A DNA stretch of 64,000 nucleotides from Rhytidiadelphus loreus (taxonomy: Eukaryota > Streptophyta > Bryopsida > Hypnales > Hylocomiaceae): NCBI GenBank assembly GCA_947034895.1, contig OX344763.1, positions 65,987,093 through 66,051,092 of the forward strand, written 5' to 3'. This document shows, piece after piece, positions 43,551 through 55,162 of the stretch. The notes beneath the pieces were generated by a model. It ran no database searches, was not told where the DNA came from, and saw only the letters and a list, made by a program, of their open reading frames with translations. The position numbers were made by a program, and so were the translations under genes. Positions within the stretch are counted from its first letter, which is position 1. Each line of letters starts with the position of its first letter.

Positions 43551-44689
43551 TATGCTTCAGTACCTGTGCACCCATTCCCACACACACGCTAAGATGATAC
43601 CCGTGCATCCTCCTTGATAACCGGATTGATAATGGAGATGAAACCCGTGCATACATACCCATGCACACATAACCGCGCACACGTACTTGCACCGATTTTC
43701 TTCCCGAAAGCATAGAAAAAAATTTGCACTCTTATAGTAAATTTTTAAGAGATCAATACCTTTACTTTTCTTCCTAATGTATTTAATATTTTTTTTCTTC
43801 CTATGTGGGTCCTTCAAATATAGCCATGCGGTTCTTCTAATTTGGATTAAAAAAAAAATTATGTTTATACTAAAAAGTCATTGATTTCACATTCAATAGC
43901 ACTTTACAACTTCACTATACGCATTTTCTTCCTATTCAATATATTCCTAGTGAATTGGAATTGCGATTGAGTGTGTCCTTCAAATATAGCCATGTTTTTT
44001 TAAATTTAAATTCCCTTTAAATTAGTAAAATAAACTTTGTGTAATATACTACATTCCAACCCTATAGTAGACACAAAATAAACCCTTCTAAACACAAAGA
44101 ACAATAAACCCAAGCCTCATCGTCCCTACACTAACTCCTTAATGCTTGACAATCATTTTTCAATTTCTTACACATTTATGCATATATCTTTGTATAGTAA
44201 TAACACTAACTAAAATTTAATGAAATTGGCCTTAAAAGAAGGTTGTCTTTTAAAAATACAAATGTTATATTCGATGAATGAGAAATAAGTTGGATGAAAG
44301 AGGTTGCAATCCCTTTGTTCATCGTCTAGAATATAAACATCTCAGCACTTGAAGGCTAAGCCCACGAAAAACACTGTAATTCCAATACCTTGACCGAACC
44401 AACCCTTGCTAAATATTGAGTTCGTACACATTTCTACACTAATAACTTATATGAAACATATGTTGTCAAACATATGTATGTTGACATAGAGAAGCCTATT
44501 ACCGCCTTCATTTACAATAAAAATATTGAAGAGCAAAGTAACACAGAAACACAAATTTCTCATTGATTTCATGAGCGTTTCTTTTACGTAAAACAATCCA
44601 ATGGGATTATAATAATAGAAAACATGTTATACAAGTTGCAATTATTCATATTGAATTTAAAAATTTCTAAAAAATGCAATTATAGGAGG
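43551..44689. other. AT-rich spacer of element III
   Basis: No gene seen. 43.56-43.70 kb contains short direct repeats of CCCGTGCATnC and CACACA-type motifs; the rest is A+T rich. Confidence 0.5.
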
Positions 44690-45480
44690 TCACTTTAAAT
44701 GACCTTATATTTCCGTGAAATTTAAACAGAAGCTCGAACCTTGTCCTATACTTTAACGTTCCAAAAAATATGAAGTCATGAAACTCACGTACAAAATAAA
44801 CCAGCAACACATGGTGCAAGTTGCAATTCTTTTTAAACTCACGAATCCAAAAAAACATGCTATTGTTGGTCACTTGGAATGACCTTGTACGTGAAATCAA
44901 ATATTCGGGCAAGGACTGTGTCCTGTATTTTAATGTCCAAAAAAATATAAAGTCATGAAATTCACGTAAAAAAAAATGGGGAAACACATGGTGCAAGTTG
45001 CAATTCTTTTTAAACTCACGAATCCAAAAAAACATGCTATTGTTGGTCACTTGGAATGACCTTGTACGTGAAATCAAATATTCGGGCAAGGACCGTGTCC
45101 TGTATTTTAATGTCCAAAAAAATATAAAGTCATGAAATTCACGTAAAAAAAAATGGGAAAACACATGGTGCAAGTTGCAATTCTTTTTAAACTCACGAAT
45201 CCAAAAAAACATGCTATTGTTGGTCACTTGGAATGACCTTGTACGTGAAATCAAATATTCGGGCAAGGACCGTGTCCTGTACTTTAATGTCCAAATTAAA
45301 TATTATACAATCATGAAATTCACGTAAAAAAAAAAAGGGAAGCACATGGTGCAAGTCGCAATTCTTCCTAAAATTCGCATAATGATACCATGGTGAATTT
45401 GTTCTGCAAGTTCCAATTATTCATGAAATAAAGAAGTAAAAAATATGCAATTCAAGGTCACATTGAATGACCTTGTACAT
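44690..45480. repeat. 177-bp tandem repeat, about 4-5 units
   Basis: GGTCACTTGGAAT ends at 44880, 45057 and 45234 (period exactly 177), with diverged outer units near 44700 and 45468. Units carry CATGGTGCAAGTTGCAATTC and GGGCAAGGACCGTGTCCTG. As 177 is divisible by three, a 199-aa minus frame stays open across three units; I do not call it a gene. Confidence 0.9.
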
Positions 45481-46069
45481 CAAATTAAGGAAATGGGGGT
45501 AAGAACCTTGTCTTGCACTTTAATTTCCAAAAAAATGTAATCTCATGAAAAATAATTAGTCACTAGAAATAGTCATTCACTCTCATAATTGTCATTCATG
45601 ATTGTACTAATAGGTATTGAAAGTATGCCAATCATGCGGTACAATGATTATTTTGTGACGTAGGATTGGCATACTTGAGAGTGTTGTACTCATTTTTTTC
45701 GAAGCTCTCTCCAAGTTTTCAAAACTTTTAAGAAGTTATTTTGTAACTTCGACTCTCTTTTCACGTTTCTTTTTGACATTTGACATGACAACCATTTACA
45801 ATACAATTTCTGGAGTGTATTGATTTTGGAGTATATAATGTATAAAAATAAGTAGCTTCAGTTGAATTGAATGAACACTAGTATATTCAAATTACTTTTC
45901 GAAATGAATATATAACTTCAAGATTTACAATTTTAAACCTTAAAATAAATGATTTAACAAAATGAAATGAAAATTAGGAATTATTTTGAAAAAAAAAATA
46001 CATACTACTTGTAGGGATTCATGTACTACAAGTGAAGCAATTCTTTCTTATTGAGCCATGTGCTGTAGT
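45481..46069. other. AT-rich spacer
   Basis: No gene or clear repeat beyond simple A+T-rich sequence. Confidence 0.4.
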
Positions 46070-46600
46070 TATTAAATACCGAATCCCGAAAGTCATAGGC
46101 TAAATGTTAGAAAATGGAATAAAAAATAATGTACAAGTTCAAAATTAGTTCAACATTTAGAATTCTTAAAAATAATAAGTATACGGTACTTTTATGCATT
46201 TTTGTATGCAAATGAACTTTTTTTTAAATAAATGGACCATGCGTTCTACTTAATAAACACTAAAGCCCATAAGTCATGGGATAAATTTCAAAAAATAGAA
46301 TCTCAAAATATGTACAAGTTCAACATTGGTTCAACATTTAGAATTCATGAAAATAATAAGTATATGGTACTTTTATGCATTTTTGTACGCAAATGAATTT
46401 TTGTTTAAATGGTCCATGTGCACAAATACTAAAGCTCAAAAGGTATAGGATAAATACCACAAATATAATCTAAGAAATATGTACAAGTTCAAACTTAGAT
46501 GAACATTCAAAATTCAATTATGAAAAAACAGGACTCACCGTACTTTTATGCATTTTTATACGCAAAGGAATTTTAATTTCAAATAGTCATATGTTGTACA
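46070..46600. repeat. Second tandem repeat, about 173-181 bp, three units
   Basis: GTACTTTTATGCATT ends at 46200, 46381 and 46554. Units share ATGTACAAGTTCAA and CAACATTTAGAATTC blocks. The period is close to that of the 44.7-kb array but the sequence is different. Confidence 0.8.
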
Positions 46601-47917
46601 AACTTTAGAAGCCCTTAAGCCATGGTCTCTAACCAAAATTACAAATTACAAATTTGTTTGTTTGTTTGAAGATTTGATAGTTGTATTTTGTAGTATCTAT
46701 CTTAGTAATTGGAATTCATTAGTTCATAATCCTTTATGACTTTTACAGTATAGTAATGGCTTTAAAGAATTATAGGTTTGAGTGAGATAGTACCTATATG
46801 ATAAATTAAGATGTGGAAATTATTAGTATGGTTGTTTTCTCTTTGAAAGATTGTTGATCTACAGATTTAAAATTAAATCTTATGAATAATATTTTTGGAA
46901 ACTATTTTAAGAGCCGAAATTTCATACAATTTTACTTGGAAATACCTAAGTATGTTGTAAAATTTTAGGAAACTACATAGGAGTTATGTATAGTCTACAA
47001 TTTCCTTGTACATTATATGGCTCTGCTAATGTAATAGGCTTAAAACTTGATAAATCCGCTAATTCATTGTTCAATATTAAGGTGACATTTTATTGAAAGT
47101 GATGAAGAAAGGACTTTGATAATACATTTATGTTCCTTCATGCTTTGGATACCATGAATTTGTCGGGTGCGGGCGCTAGCAAGTGGAAGTAGAATCTTCC
47201 AAAAAAGCCCGGCTCCAGATTTTTCTCCAAAATGACGGTGGCACAACCTTCAAAAATAACCAGGCTCCAGAGTTTTGTGGTGAAGGCACTGGCAACGGAA
47301 GAAGATTCATTTTTTTTCGGGAAGGTCTTTACTGCGGAAGAAGATTCTTCCAAAAAAATCCGGCTCTGCTTTTCGGTCAAGTGGAAGACATGACTTCCAC
47401 AAAATCACGGCTCGCATTTCAAAATTCTGAATTGGCGCCTTCTTTCTCTCGCCAAAAGGTCTCTCACTCGCTTGGACATGCGACTTCGCAATTCGTATTG
47501 TCATTTTGCAATCTCCGTTGACGCTCTGCTCGCGCTCATTGATGTTTCCATTGTAGAGAGTTCTAGGACGCCATTGTTGATGTTTTGGAGGAAAACGTAA
47601 TTTGTCAAGGCGTGTCGTGCTTGCAAGTGAGAGATTTACCGAACCTACTGTGTATAGTGTACTTCGAGTTTCTCTGATTTCGGTGTGGAGTTCTGTCATT
47701 CATAGTGTATTCATGCTTACAAAGCAAGCCTTGCAGTACGTATTATCAGTGAAGAAGATGCATGTTTCTCTATAACATATCTTCTGTATATCCAGCAATT
47801 TGTTTTCATGTCGATGGACGTATTCTTTATTCTCGATGACATTGATCTATACGTGTGAATAGGTCCCCGAAATTGTCGCCGGAAATCACGGACGGACACC
47901 ATGATTTAGAAACGCCT
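46601..47917. other. Spacer before the P2 array
   Basis: AT-rich to 47.1 kb, then a GC-richer patch (47.16-47.45 kb) with several imperfect copies of CTTCCAAAAAAnnCCGGCTC. No gene supported. Confidence 0.4.
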
Positions 47918-48977
47918 GTGCAATTCAGGTTGTAGCGACCTGAATTGCACAAGTATTTGAAGGATTGCAGAGACTACATAATTCTGTATCACTGAATTGA
48001 ATCTGAAAGACATTCATATTTTCGAATGAAACGTGCAGATCAGGTCGTTATGACCTGATCTGCACCACCATTAAATCAAACAATGTGGTTGACCTCCTAT
48101 GAACTCGTCGACCTTCTTTGCTTGTCAATCTAGGATCATTGGAGGTCTTGGTGTGCAGATCAGGTCGCTACGACCTGAACTGCACAGCCTTATAATGAAT
48201 AATAGTAAATGAACCAACATGGTCAGGCTTTCCTCAATAAGCAAGTGACGACGAATGACATGGACTGTAGAAGTTCAGACATTTATCTTCCCCGTTCATC
48301 TACGAAGTAGACGACATAGATATAAATAATCTCATAATATGTCCACTGCAAAATTCAGAATTGACTATGCAGTTTCGGTCGGCATGACCTTAATTGGAAT
48401 TCTCTAAGTGGAAATGTTGCCACCAAGTAGTTCATGATTCATGTCTACAATGGAAAATTCTTTATTTTTCCTAGGTTGATCGTGCACATGAGGTCGTCTA
48501 TAATTGAAGTCTAACACCACGTAGTCAAGAATGTCTAATACATGAGATGTTAACCTTCACCTTCCCTGCCGAACTGCCTCGGATGATAAATGGTCTTGGT
48601 ATGCACTTCAGGTCGGTACGACCTGAACTGCACAACCTCATCAAAAATAATTGATGACTACCAGTGAAGGTTTTTTGTGCATCTTTCACCTTACCCGCTT
48701 GACTGACTTGGATGTTTAATGGTCATGATGTGCAATTCAGGTCGCTATGACTTGAACTGCACTACCTAGTAATCCATAATTGATAACTACTTGAGAAGTG
48801 TATTTGTATATGCATATGTAGAGCAAGAAGCAACAACATGATCTGTAAAAGTTCTGGAATTTCTCTTCCCGGTCGACCTTCGTTGAAACCAACATCTATT
48901 AATATAACAGTGACATATGTCTATCGTAGAATGCATAATCGACTATGCAGATCAAGTCATAGCGACCTGATTCACAC
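47918..48977. repeat. P2 array: eight 33-bp palindromic sites
   Basis: Consensus half-site GTGCAGATCAGGTCG, 3-bp centre, then its complement. Sites: 47918-47950, 48033-48065, 48153-48185, 48366-48398 (diverged), 48482-48504 (left half only), 48601-48633, 48730-48762 and 48945-48977 (one arm diverged). Start-to-start spacing 115, 120, 213, 116, 119, 129 and 215 bp, so the array is a duplicated block of about 570 bp with four sites each. Spacers between sites are also related. It ends 175 bp before the ATG of DUF7869 gene B. Confidence 0.9.
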
Positions 48978-49151
48978 ATGTCAAGAATAATATTGTATGA
49001 TATGGACGTGCAAAACCTCTTCTTAGTTTTACTATGTCCATTACCTCCTACGCACCTCTATTTTTTTTATTATTAATTTTGAAACATCTTATTGAATTCC
49101 ATCTTTACTTCTTTACTAACTTAGTAATATCTTTTTCTACTTGTAGTTATT

Positions 49152-51989
49152 ATGGATTCCGATTTGTTAGCGGTCGACAATATGGACTTTTCTGATGACG
49201 AAAACCAAATTCCAGAAGAAGTGAATGTCAACATTCCATTGTGTGAAGGACTTCCACGTCGTCTCTAGAATACAAAATTTGTCACTCTACACAACAATGA
49301 AGGCATCCTTGTTGGGGAAGGTACTTGCCATAGTGTGGATTCTGACCTTGTGCTTGGTAGCAACGAACCTCTCGGAGACACTCATGTAGCTGTCTTTGTT
49401 TCCAAGACACATTCCGAATTGGATATCTCCCAAGAGCGGGTGTACTCCTTAGTTGCTTGGCCTATAAATCTTGTCCATTGCCGTGGGACAAGCTTGCATG
49501 ACTATGAGGCCCGAGACAATTTCAACCGTTTGCAAACGACTCTCTTGAACCTGCCATCTTTTGCATTTGCTAGACCGTACACAAGTACCGTAAGAAATCC
49601 TCCTCGCAAGACTGCCATCAAATCAAATGACTTATTCACTCAAGACTCTATCAACTTGGTATCTAGTAAAGTGTGCTGCAGTCAAAATTGTGTTCAACCG
49701 TTTCCAAGGGACAAGATTCGAGCCTTCCGAGAACGCATGTATCGGAATTCGACGTTCAAACACAGGGCCTTCATGAAAACTGAAGTACATAGACAAGTTC
49801 ATCGAGACTCTCGTGGCAGAAGGATGGTGATGATTGAAGAGATACTTGTGTGCATGCAAGCATGGATGCATATTTCTGGGGTCCCAGAGGCCACATTCTA
49901 TCGCTACCAAACATACATGAAGGACGGTTGGGAGGCATCAGCGCATGGCAATATGGGATTGGTGAAGCCTAGAAAACACACTCAACAAGCTACTGCTACT
50001 TTGAAATGCATCCTTGACAAGGAAGCGGATCACATGCCACATCGTACACGGACTGTGAAGTCTGGAGACAAAGTCGTGTCTAGGATATTGCCAGCTACAT
50101 TCCAATGGAAGGGTCAGATGAAAGCAATCAATGAAACTAATGCCGCTTTTGGATTGAAGGAGGTCTCAATTTCAAGCTTGAGCAAGATTCGATCTTCAAG
50201 GTTCTCAGAGTATGAAGTGAAGAAGCCAGGAGACAATTTTGCTTGATGCGCTACTTGTGACAAATTGAAAGCGCTCAGGAAGGATGCTCTTGCTGGATCT
50301 CAAACTACTATGAAGTGGTCCATTAGGTTGGACAAACATCTTACTACTGCTCGAGCTCACAGGGAGTTGTACTACGCTAATCGCTACCAGTCGCATAATT
50401 TTCCGCATGAGTGCCTTACAATCATGCACGACAAGATGGATCATGCCAAAACTGCTTCCTCAGTCTTCTCCCACAAAAGTAAAGACCTTGATGGCCTCAT
50501 GAAGTTGCCTTTGTCTGTCACTGGCATGATTGCACATGGTCATGTTGATGTCCGTTATGCTCATTATGGATTGGACCTCTTTCCCCATGATTCAAACTAT
50601 ACCATAGGCTCTATGGCAAAGCTGCTGCGGGATCTGGAATTGCCACCAAAGTCGTCTTCGCGACAGTTGTTTGTAGGGTCGGGGTCGGCAAATTTATTTG
50701 CAGCGGTGCTCAAAGGTGCAGAGATGTCCAACTCCTCTCTAACCCCACCTCCAGAGATCTTTGTTCCAGGGACACCTTTGCCACCTATTCTCAATGTGCA
50801 AATGGACAATGCTACTGGAGATAATAAGAATAGATATGTTTTTTGTTTTTGGTCTCTATTTGTTGCAAACAAGATCTTCCGTGAGGTGTATGTGAACTTC
50901 ATGATTGTGAGTCATACACACGACGACATTGATGCGTTGTTTCGAAGATGGAGCATGCTATTGAAGAAGGAGAACTTTCCAACAATTCCGATGTTGATGA
51001 AGTCGTTCATGGACGTCGAGTCCATTCCTACTATCCCTCACCTCATAGAAGAGGTGCCTGATTTCAAAGGATTCATTGAAGGTGCATTTCTAGATGGAGA
51101 TGAGACACTTGTTGGACATACAAAACCACAACAAGTGAAGTTCTACCTAGATTCAACGGGATGTCCGGTCATGAAGTACAAATTGTTGTGCACTGATGTG
51201 GATTGGTTAGGGGAGGATGGTAGAGGTATTAAGTTGTGGAAAGAAGATTCGGAGGGGCGTAGTTTGTGGCCCCGTGGAGAGCCATTGCCAATTTTGCTGA
51301 AGGAAATGAGAGGAGTGGATGATATTTTGAAAGGTATTTCTGGCTTTGTGAAGTATTGGGAGAAGTTGTGCAATGCAGACATTACAGGAGAATATCGAAG
51401 ACGCTATGAGCATTTGGTACACTACTGGCGTGATGTGAAGTTGGCGTTGCAAGAACCATTACCTGCTTCTACTAATTTAAAGGACGGTTTTTGGCCAACT
51501 ACTCGAATTCAAGCAACTCTAGAGGATCAGTTACAAGATGATGGCGAAGATCGTGAAGAGTTTGGACAAGATGAGGCCTATGTCGGGCCTTTGCGTGGAT
51601 GCCCACAACCATCTTTTAGAGTGGGTCGGGATCTCTTTGAAGGCTATTTTGTTGCAATCCGACCCGTAGATGGTGACAATTGACCGGTTTGGATTACAAG
51701 GGCATTGTCTGATCCCAACTGTAATCCTGAGAAGCTGAATTGCGTGCTCATTCAATACTTTTGTCCAACATCAAGGAATCAAGATGTTTGTGACTTCTAT
51801 ACAGGATGGGACAGTGAAAGAGGTCTACGTTGGAAGGTTGATGAAACCGAACCACCGCTATGGGAAGAAACAAACGCTTTGATGACAGCGTGGAAGTCCC
51901 AGAACAGAAGAGGTACCCGTGAATGCAGGATCAAGATTCCTACGGCTCAAATTGAAGTCATCAACCAAAGCTTGGCTTCGTATACTTGA
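49152..51989 (+). pseudogene. DUF7869-type transposase-like gene, copy B
   Basis: One continuous frame from ATG 49152 (MDSDLLAVDNMDFSDDEN) to the TGA at 51987-51989, broken by only three stops: TAG 49266, TGA 50244 and TGA 51681. The stop at 50244 faces Arg in copy A (CGA>TGA), and 49266 faces Trp. The product, about 945 codons, has CCSQNCVQPFPR, MHDKMDHAKT, GMIAHGHVDVRYAHYGLD, MDNATGDNKNRY and VSHTHDDIDALFRRWS. The last three blocks probably carry catalytic acids (inference). No introns are apparent. Much better preserved than copy A, hence younger or inactivated recently. P2 palindromes lie just upstream. The gene ends about 530 bp from the right terminus of element III. Confidence 0.85.
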
Positions 51990-52303
51990 TTTTGTGGAAT
52001 TTTATCGTGAAATTAGTTATAGTATGTTAAATTGATATACTAGATATTGATTATGTTTTAATCTTCAAATTTTTATTAATATATTTAATATTACATGTTT
52101 GCACGTACTCTTTTCTCAATATTTTATATTATTTTACTTGCTTAATATCAGTCTAAAGTCAATTTGGAAATGTAATATGATTGAAGAAAAGGGTAGTGGG
52201 TATAACCACTCTTTATTATGTTAACGTGTTAAGCACTTGTCACAAGTTTGGGTAGGGGGCCGGTTGGTTGTTACAATTTTCCTGCCTGCAAAGCTCACTT
52301 AGC

Positions 52304-52424
52304 AACACCAAGTCATGTTTTTTCTCTCATGCGCTCATACGAATTCCACGGGAATCGAACCCGGACCGCTTCAATGAGATGAACAACCCCTTACAACCAA
52401 CCGCGGAGCTCATGACTTGGTGTT
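52304..52424 (-). repeat. Foldback unit containing a tRNA-like sequence
   Basis: Perfect 14-bp inverted repeats AACACCAAGTCATG (52304-52317) and complement (52411-52424). Inside, on the minus strand (52411-52341), is a 71-nt tRNA-like sequence: 5' GAGCTCC pairs with 3' GGAATTC (one mismatch), the D-region is GGTTGGTTGTAAGGGG, and the B box is GGTTCGATTCC with a T stem. The anticodon stem does not pair, so I call it SINE- or MITE-like, not a functional tRNA. Confidence 0.7.
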
Positions 52425-52516
52425 CAGAAGATTGCAAATTCTTTATTTATATTAATTAGAACATTTCTCTTAAAGCATATACATCTAATTGAACATTCCA
52501 TCAACCAAGAGACTCT

Positions 52517-52538
52517 CATTTTAATGGAAATTGCACAT
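52517..52538 (-). repeat. Right terminus of element III
   Basis: CTCATTTTAATGGAAATTGC is the inverted counterpart of the left termini (reverse complement GCAATTTCCATTAAAATGAG versus GGAATTTCGTTAAAATGGCG of element II). Confidence 0.6.
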
Positions 52539-52589
52539 TACAACTAACAAATTTAGTGTTTGCCCGCCTAAACTGGCTAACATTATAAT

Positions 52590-53582
52590 TCATTGTATAA
52601 GGTCTAAATGGACAATATTATTTTGAGAGACTCCAAACCTCTCAAAATATTGAATATAGTGTTCGTGGGTCGATGAGCTAGGAGTGCCATGCAATTCCTC
52701 TGCCACGCGTCTCGTCCGGACCCAGCGCCCCGCATCTTCGTCCAAGGATGCTTGCGTCGCCATGGGCGGGCCCGCTGACTTCCGTTTCACGGCCTTCTGT
52801 TTAGACCGAGAAGTCGGCGCTGTGGTGGCTCGCGCAGCCAACTGCGTCGCTAGTGGCGGTCGTTGGATGGGTCCACGCGCCTGTGGGAGTGTGTCGGTAC
52901 GCTCGGACGCACCAGCAAGGGCCGATGTAGGGGGGGCCCAGCTGCGCGTGCCCGCTCCCGACGCCGACGCGACATTCTTGGCCGATCCCTCTGGCGAAGC
53001 CATTGGTCGACTTCCTTCACCCTGGCAGACGTTCAAAGGCGACATTGTCAGTAATCTGGTGTGAATGGCAAATGCTTTGGTGACGTACAAGTTGGCTGCC
53101 TTTCCGGTCTCTTGGAAGTCACCAGAGACGGCTTCGCAATGGGATTGGGTTTCGGCCATCAACAACTGATATGCACGAGGGACGGCCGCGTAATTCTTTA
53201 TGAGGCATTTGCTACAGAAGGTCATCTCATTTTCTACATGGATGGCGTTGACCCCGAATGCATTGTTACTGGCATTGACCACGTCGACGAGAATGGCCTC
53301 CTTCATCACATGGACATTTACGAGTACCAAAGTGGAGAAGGATTTCCATCGAGAATCCCCCGTCTTTGTGAATCCCAGCTCCAGATTGAAGATGGGGGAG
53401 CCCAGCAGGAAATTCAGTTCGATCGTCCACAATGAATTGGATGCGACGAACTCCATCGGGAATTTCTTTTCGATGTGCAGCTTCCAGGACTCGTGGATTC
53501 GGTCAGGTGAGATGGGCCTCAAATAGCCCGCAAGCGGTAGACTGCTCTCCAGGAATGACTCCATGCCACTGTCCACAAGCAC
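52590..53582 (-). CDS. Unrecognised 330-aa frame, probable 5' exon of element II gene
   Basis: Open frame; the first ATG is at 53564, and the frame begins just after a TGA lying between it and the first P3 palindrome. The N-terminal 180 residues look folded (SLWTIELNFLLGSPIFNLELGF, AILVDVVNASNNAFGVNAIHV, GKAANLYVTKAFAIHTRLL). The next 120 are Ser/Ala/Pro/Arg-rich and basic, ending ASLDEDAGRWVRTRRVAEEL. No domain recognised. Same strand as the ParB-like exon at 39.7 kb, from which element III separates it, so it may be the upstream exon of that gene. No nonsense codon, unlike its neighbours. Confidence 0.45.
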   Translation of the reverse strand: MLVDSGMESFLESSLPLAGYLRPISPDRIHESWKLHIEKKFPMEFVASNSLWTIELNFLLGSPIFNLELGFTKTGDSRWKSFSTLVLVNVHVMKEAILVDVVNASNNAFGVNAIHVENEMTFCSKCLIKNYAAVPRAYQLLMAETQSHCEAVSGDFQETGKAANLYVTKAFAIHTRLLTMSPLNVCQGEGSRPMASPEGSAKNVASASGAGTRSWAPPTSALAGASERTDTLPQARGPIQRPPLATQLAARATTAPTSRSKQKAVKRKSAGPPMATQASLDEDAGRWVRTRRVAEELHGTPSSSTHEHYIQYFERFGVSQNNIVHLDLIQ

Positions 53583-53590
53583 TACTTCAA

Positions 53591-55162
53591 ATCAGACCGC
53601 GTGGTCTAAACTGGACAACTCAGGAGATTGCTACACGCCCAACATGCAATGCTCGACCGTGCGGTCATGCGATGTACTAACGAGTTGAGGGTTCATTTCC
53701 TACGATCGTCGGTATTCCTACCTCATCTCACGCGGGACAAGCGACCGGATCTATTGCATTCTAGCGTACTGATAGGTTGATATTCCGTGGATTCCTTCAA
53801 GCAATTCTGAGTCGATGGCATTGTTTTGACCGCACGGTCAAGACCAGGAACACGATTCATAGCCTAGACAGAACAGGCTAGCATCACGCTATTTCTACAT
53901 TGACTTCTGCGCACGAGGTTTTGACCGCACGGTCTGAAACGCCTTACCTTTCCATTTGGTTGATTACGATTATCCTACGAATAAGACCATGCAAACAATA
54001 GTATTCTTGTCCCGCCTATCGCTTGGAACCATCCTTCAGCTACTAGATCAAACCGCGCAGTCTGATCCTAACATTCCTTAGTCTACTCCATTTTCGGCAA
54101 TAATGAATTGATACTGATCGCAGCATCTAGAAGCATTACTTCTGTTATATTGTGCACGGATTGATGTAGGTACTATATACATTATCCGTCGAGGATCAAA
54201 CCGCACGGTCTAATCTACCCCGTCCCTGCCTACTCTGGAGGTAGGGCTTAATGTTACGAGTCATCATGGCGTCTAGTTCGTATACTTTATTTCCTATGAA
54301 ACACTCACGGATCGATCCTGCAATACTATGAGTACTCAATCGGACTGCGCGGTGTGATCCATGTGTAATGCTCATTACTGGTGCGTGATTAGATGAACGT
54401 GCGCAGGTCCTCAATTTGTGATGCATGTTTTTGTATGGTTTAGACCGCGCGGTCCGAATCTGTGCCAGCATTTGGTTATTATTCACGCATCGTGTGCACA
54501 ATGATATAGTTCAGGCTACCCGATCAAATCTATTTGCGGACTTGACGCTGGGTCTACATTATTTTAGACGTCGAGAATGGATCATTCATAGCGTCCCGCA
54601 CATGCACTCAGTTACCACTGAACAAACCATTCTCATCTTTTTTATGGACGGGGGATCAATTCAGACCGCGCGGTCTGAACCCATATCTAGAGTAACATGA
54701 CACGAATAGTTCAGCAATTTGTCCTGGAAATTTAAGACGTTGCATCACTTCAGACCGCGCGGTCTGGACAAATCTCTAGAATACCATAAAAAATTGATCA
54801 GCAATTTGTCTAGAACATTTTGGGGACGTTGCATCTCTTCAGACCGCGCGGTCTGAAACTACTTCTACTTGAATTACATGAAATGAGTTGGACAGGTCAA
54901 GAATTCGTTCACGACATTTTGCGGGAAATGCGTCACTGATTCACTTCAGACCGCGCGGTCTGAAACTACTTCTACTTGAAATACATGAAATGAGTTGGAC
55001 AGGTCAAGAATTCATTCACGACATTTTGCGGACAATGCTCCACTAATTCACTTCAGACCGCACGTTCTAAATCTATTTTGCCTAATGTTCTCAAAAATTA
55101 CTACATCGACAACTCCGGGCCATTTCAGAGACGTCGGAACACTTCAGACCGCACAATCTGAA
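53591..55162. repeat. P3 array: 14 palindromes upstream of the minus-strand gene
   Basis: Sites start at 53591, 53651, 53824, 53919, 54047, 54195, 54339, 54439, 54660, 54749, 54838, 54945, 55052 and 55143. Those at 54660, 54838 and 54945 are perfect TTCAGACCGCGCGGTCTGAA. Spacing is irregular on the gene side (60-221 bp) and more regular distally (89-107 bp). 54838-55051 is two tandem 107-bp units. Most substitutions are CpG-type transitions (CGCGCGG to CGCACGG or CGTGCGG). Confidence 0.92.

Larger units (their letters stand above)
39732..52538. mobile_element. Element III (12.8 kb) inserted in element II
   Basis: Bounded by the terminus at 39732 and its inverted counterpart at 52517-52538. 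It contains a basic-protein gene, an acidic/FCP1-like gene (both minus), AT-rich satellite-like DNA, the P2 array and DUF7869 gene B (+). The two coding blocks are transcribed toward opposite ends. A target duplication was not recognised. Confidence 0.55.

Noticed and set aside
44667..45266. 199-aa internally repetitive frame (three 59-residue repeats)
   Set aside because: It exists because the 177-bp satellite unit is divisible by three; there is no start context, homologue or splice support.
47918..48977. CRISPR-like array (regular palindromic repeats)
   Set aside because: Repeats are diverged and spacing is 115-215 bp. Spacers are related to each other, there are no cas genes, and the setting is a plant-like nuclear genome with introns.
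52341..52411. Functional tRNA gene
   Set aside because: B box and acceptor pairing are present but the anticodon stem does not pair. The unit is framed by inverted repeats, so it is listed as a SINE/MITE-like repeat.
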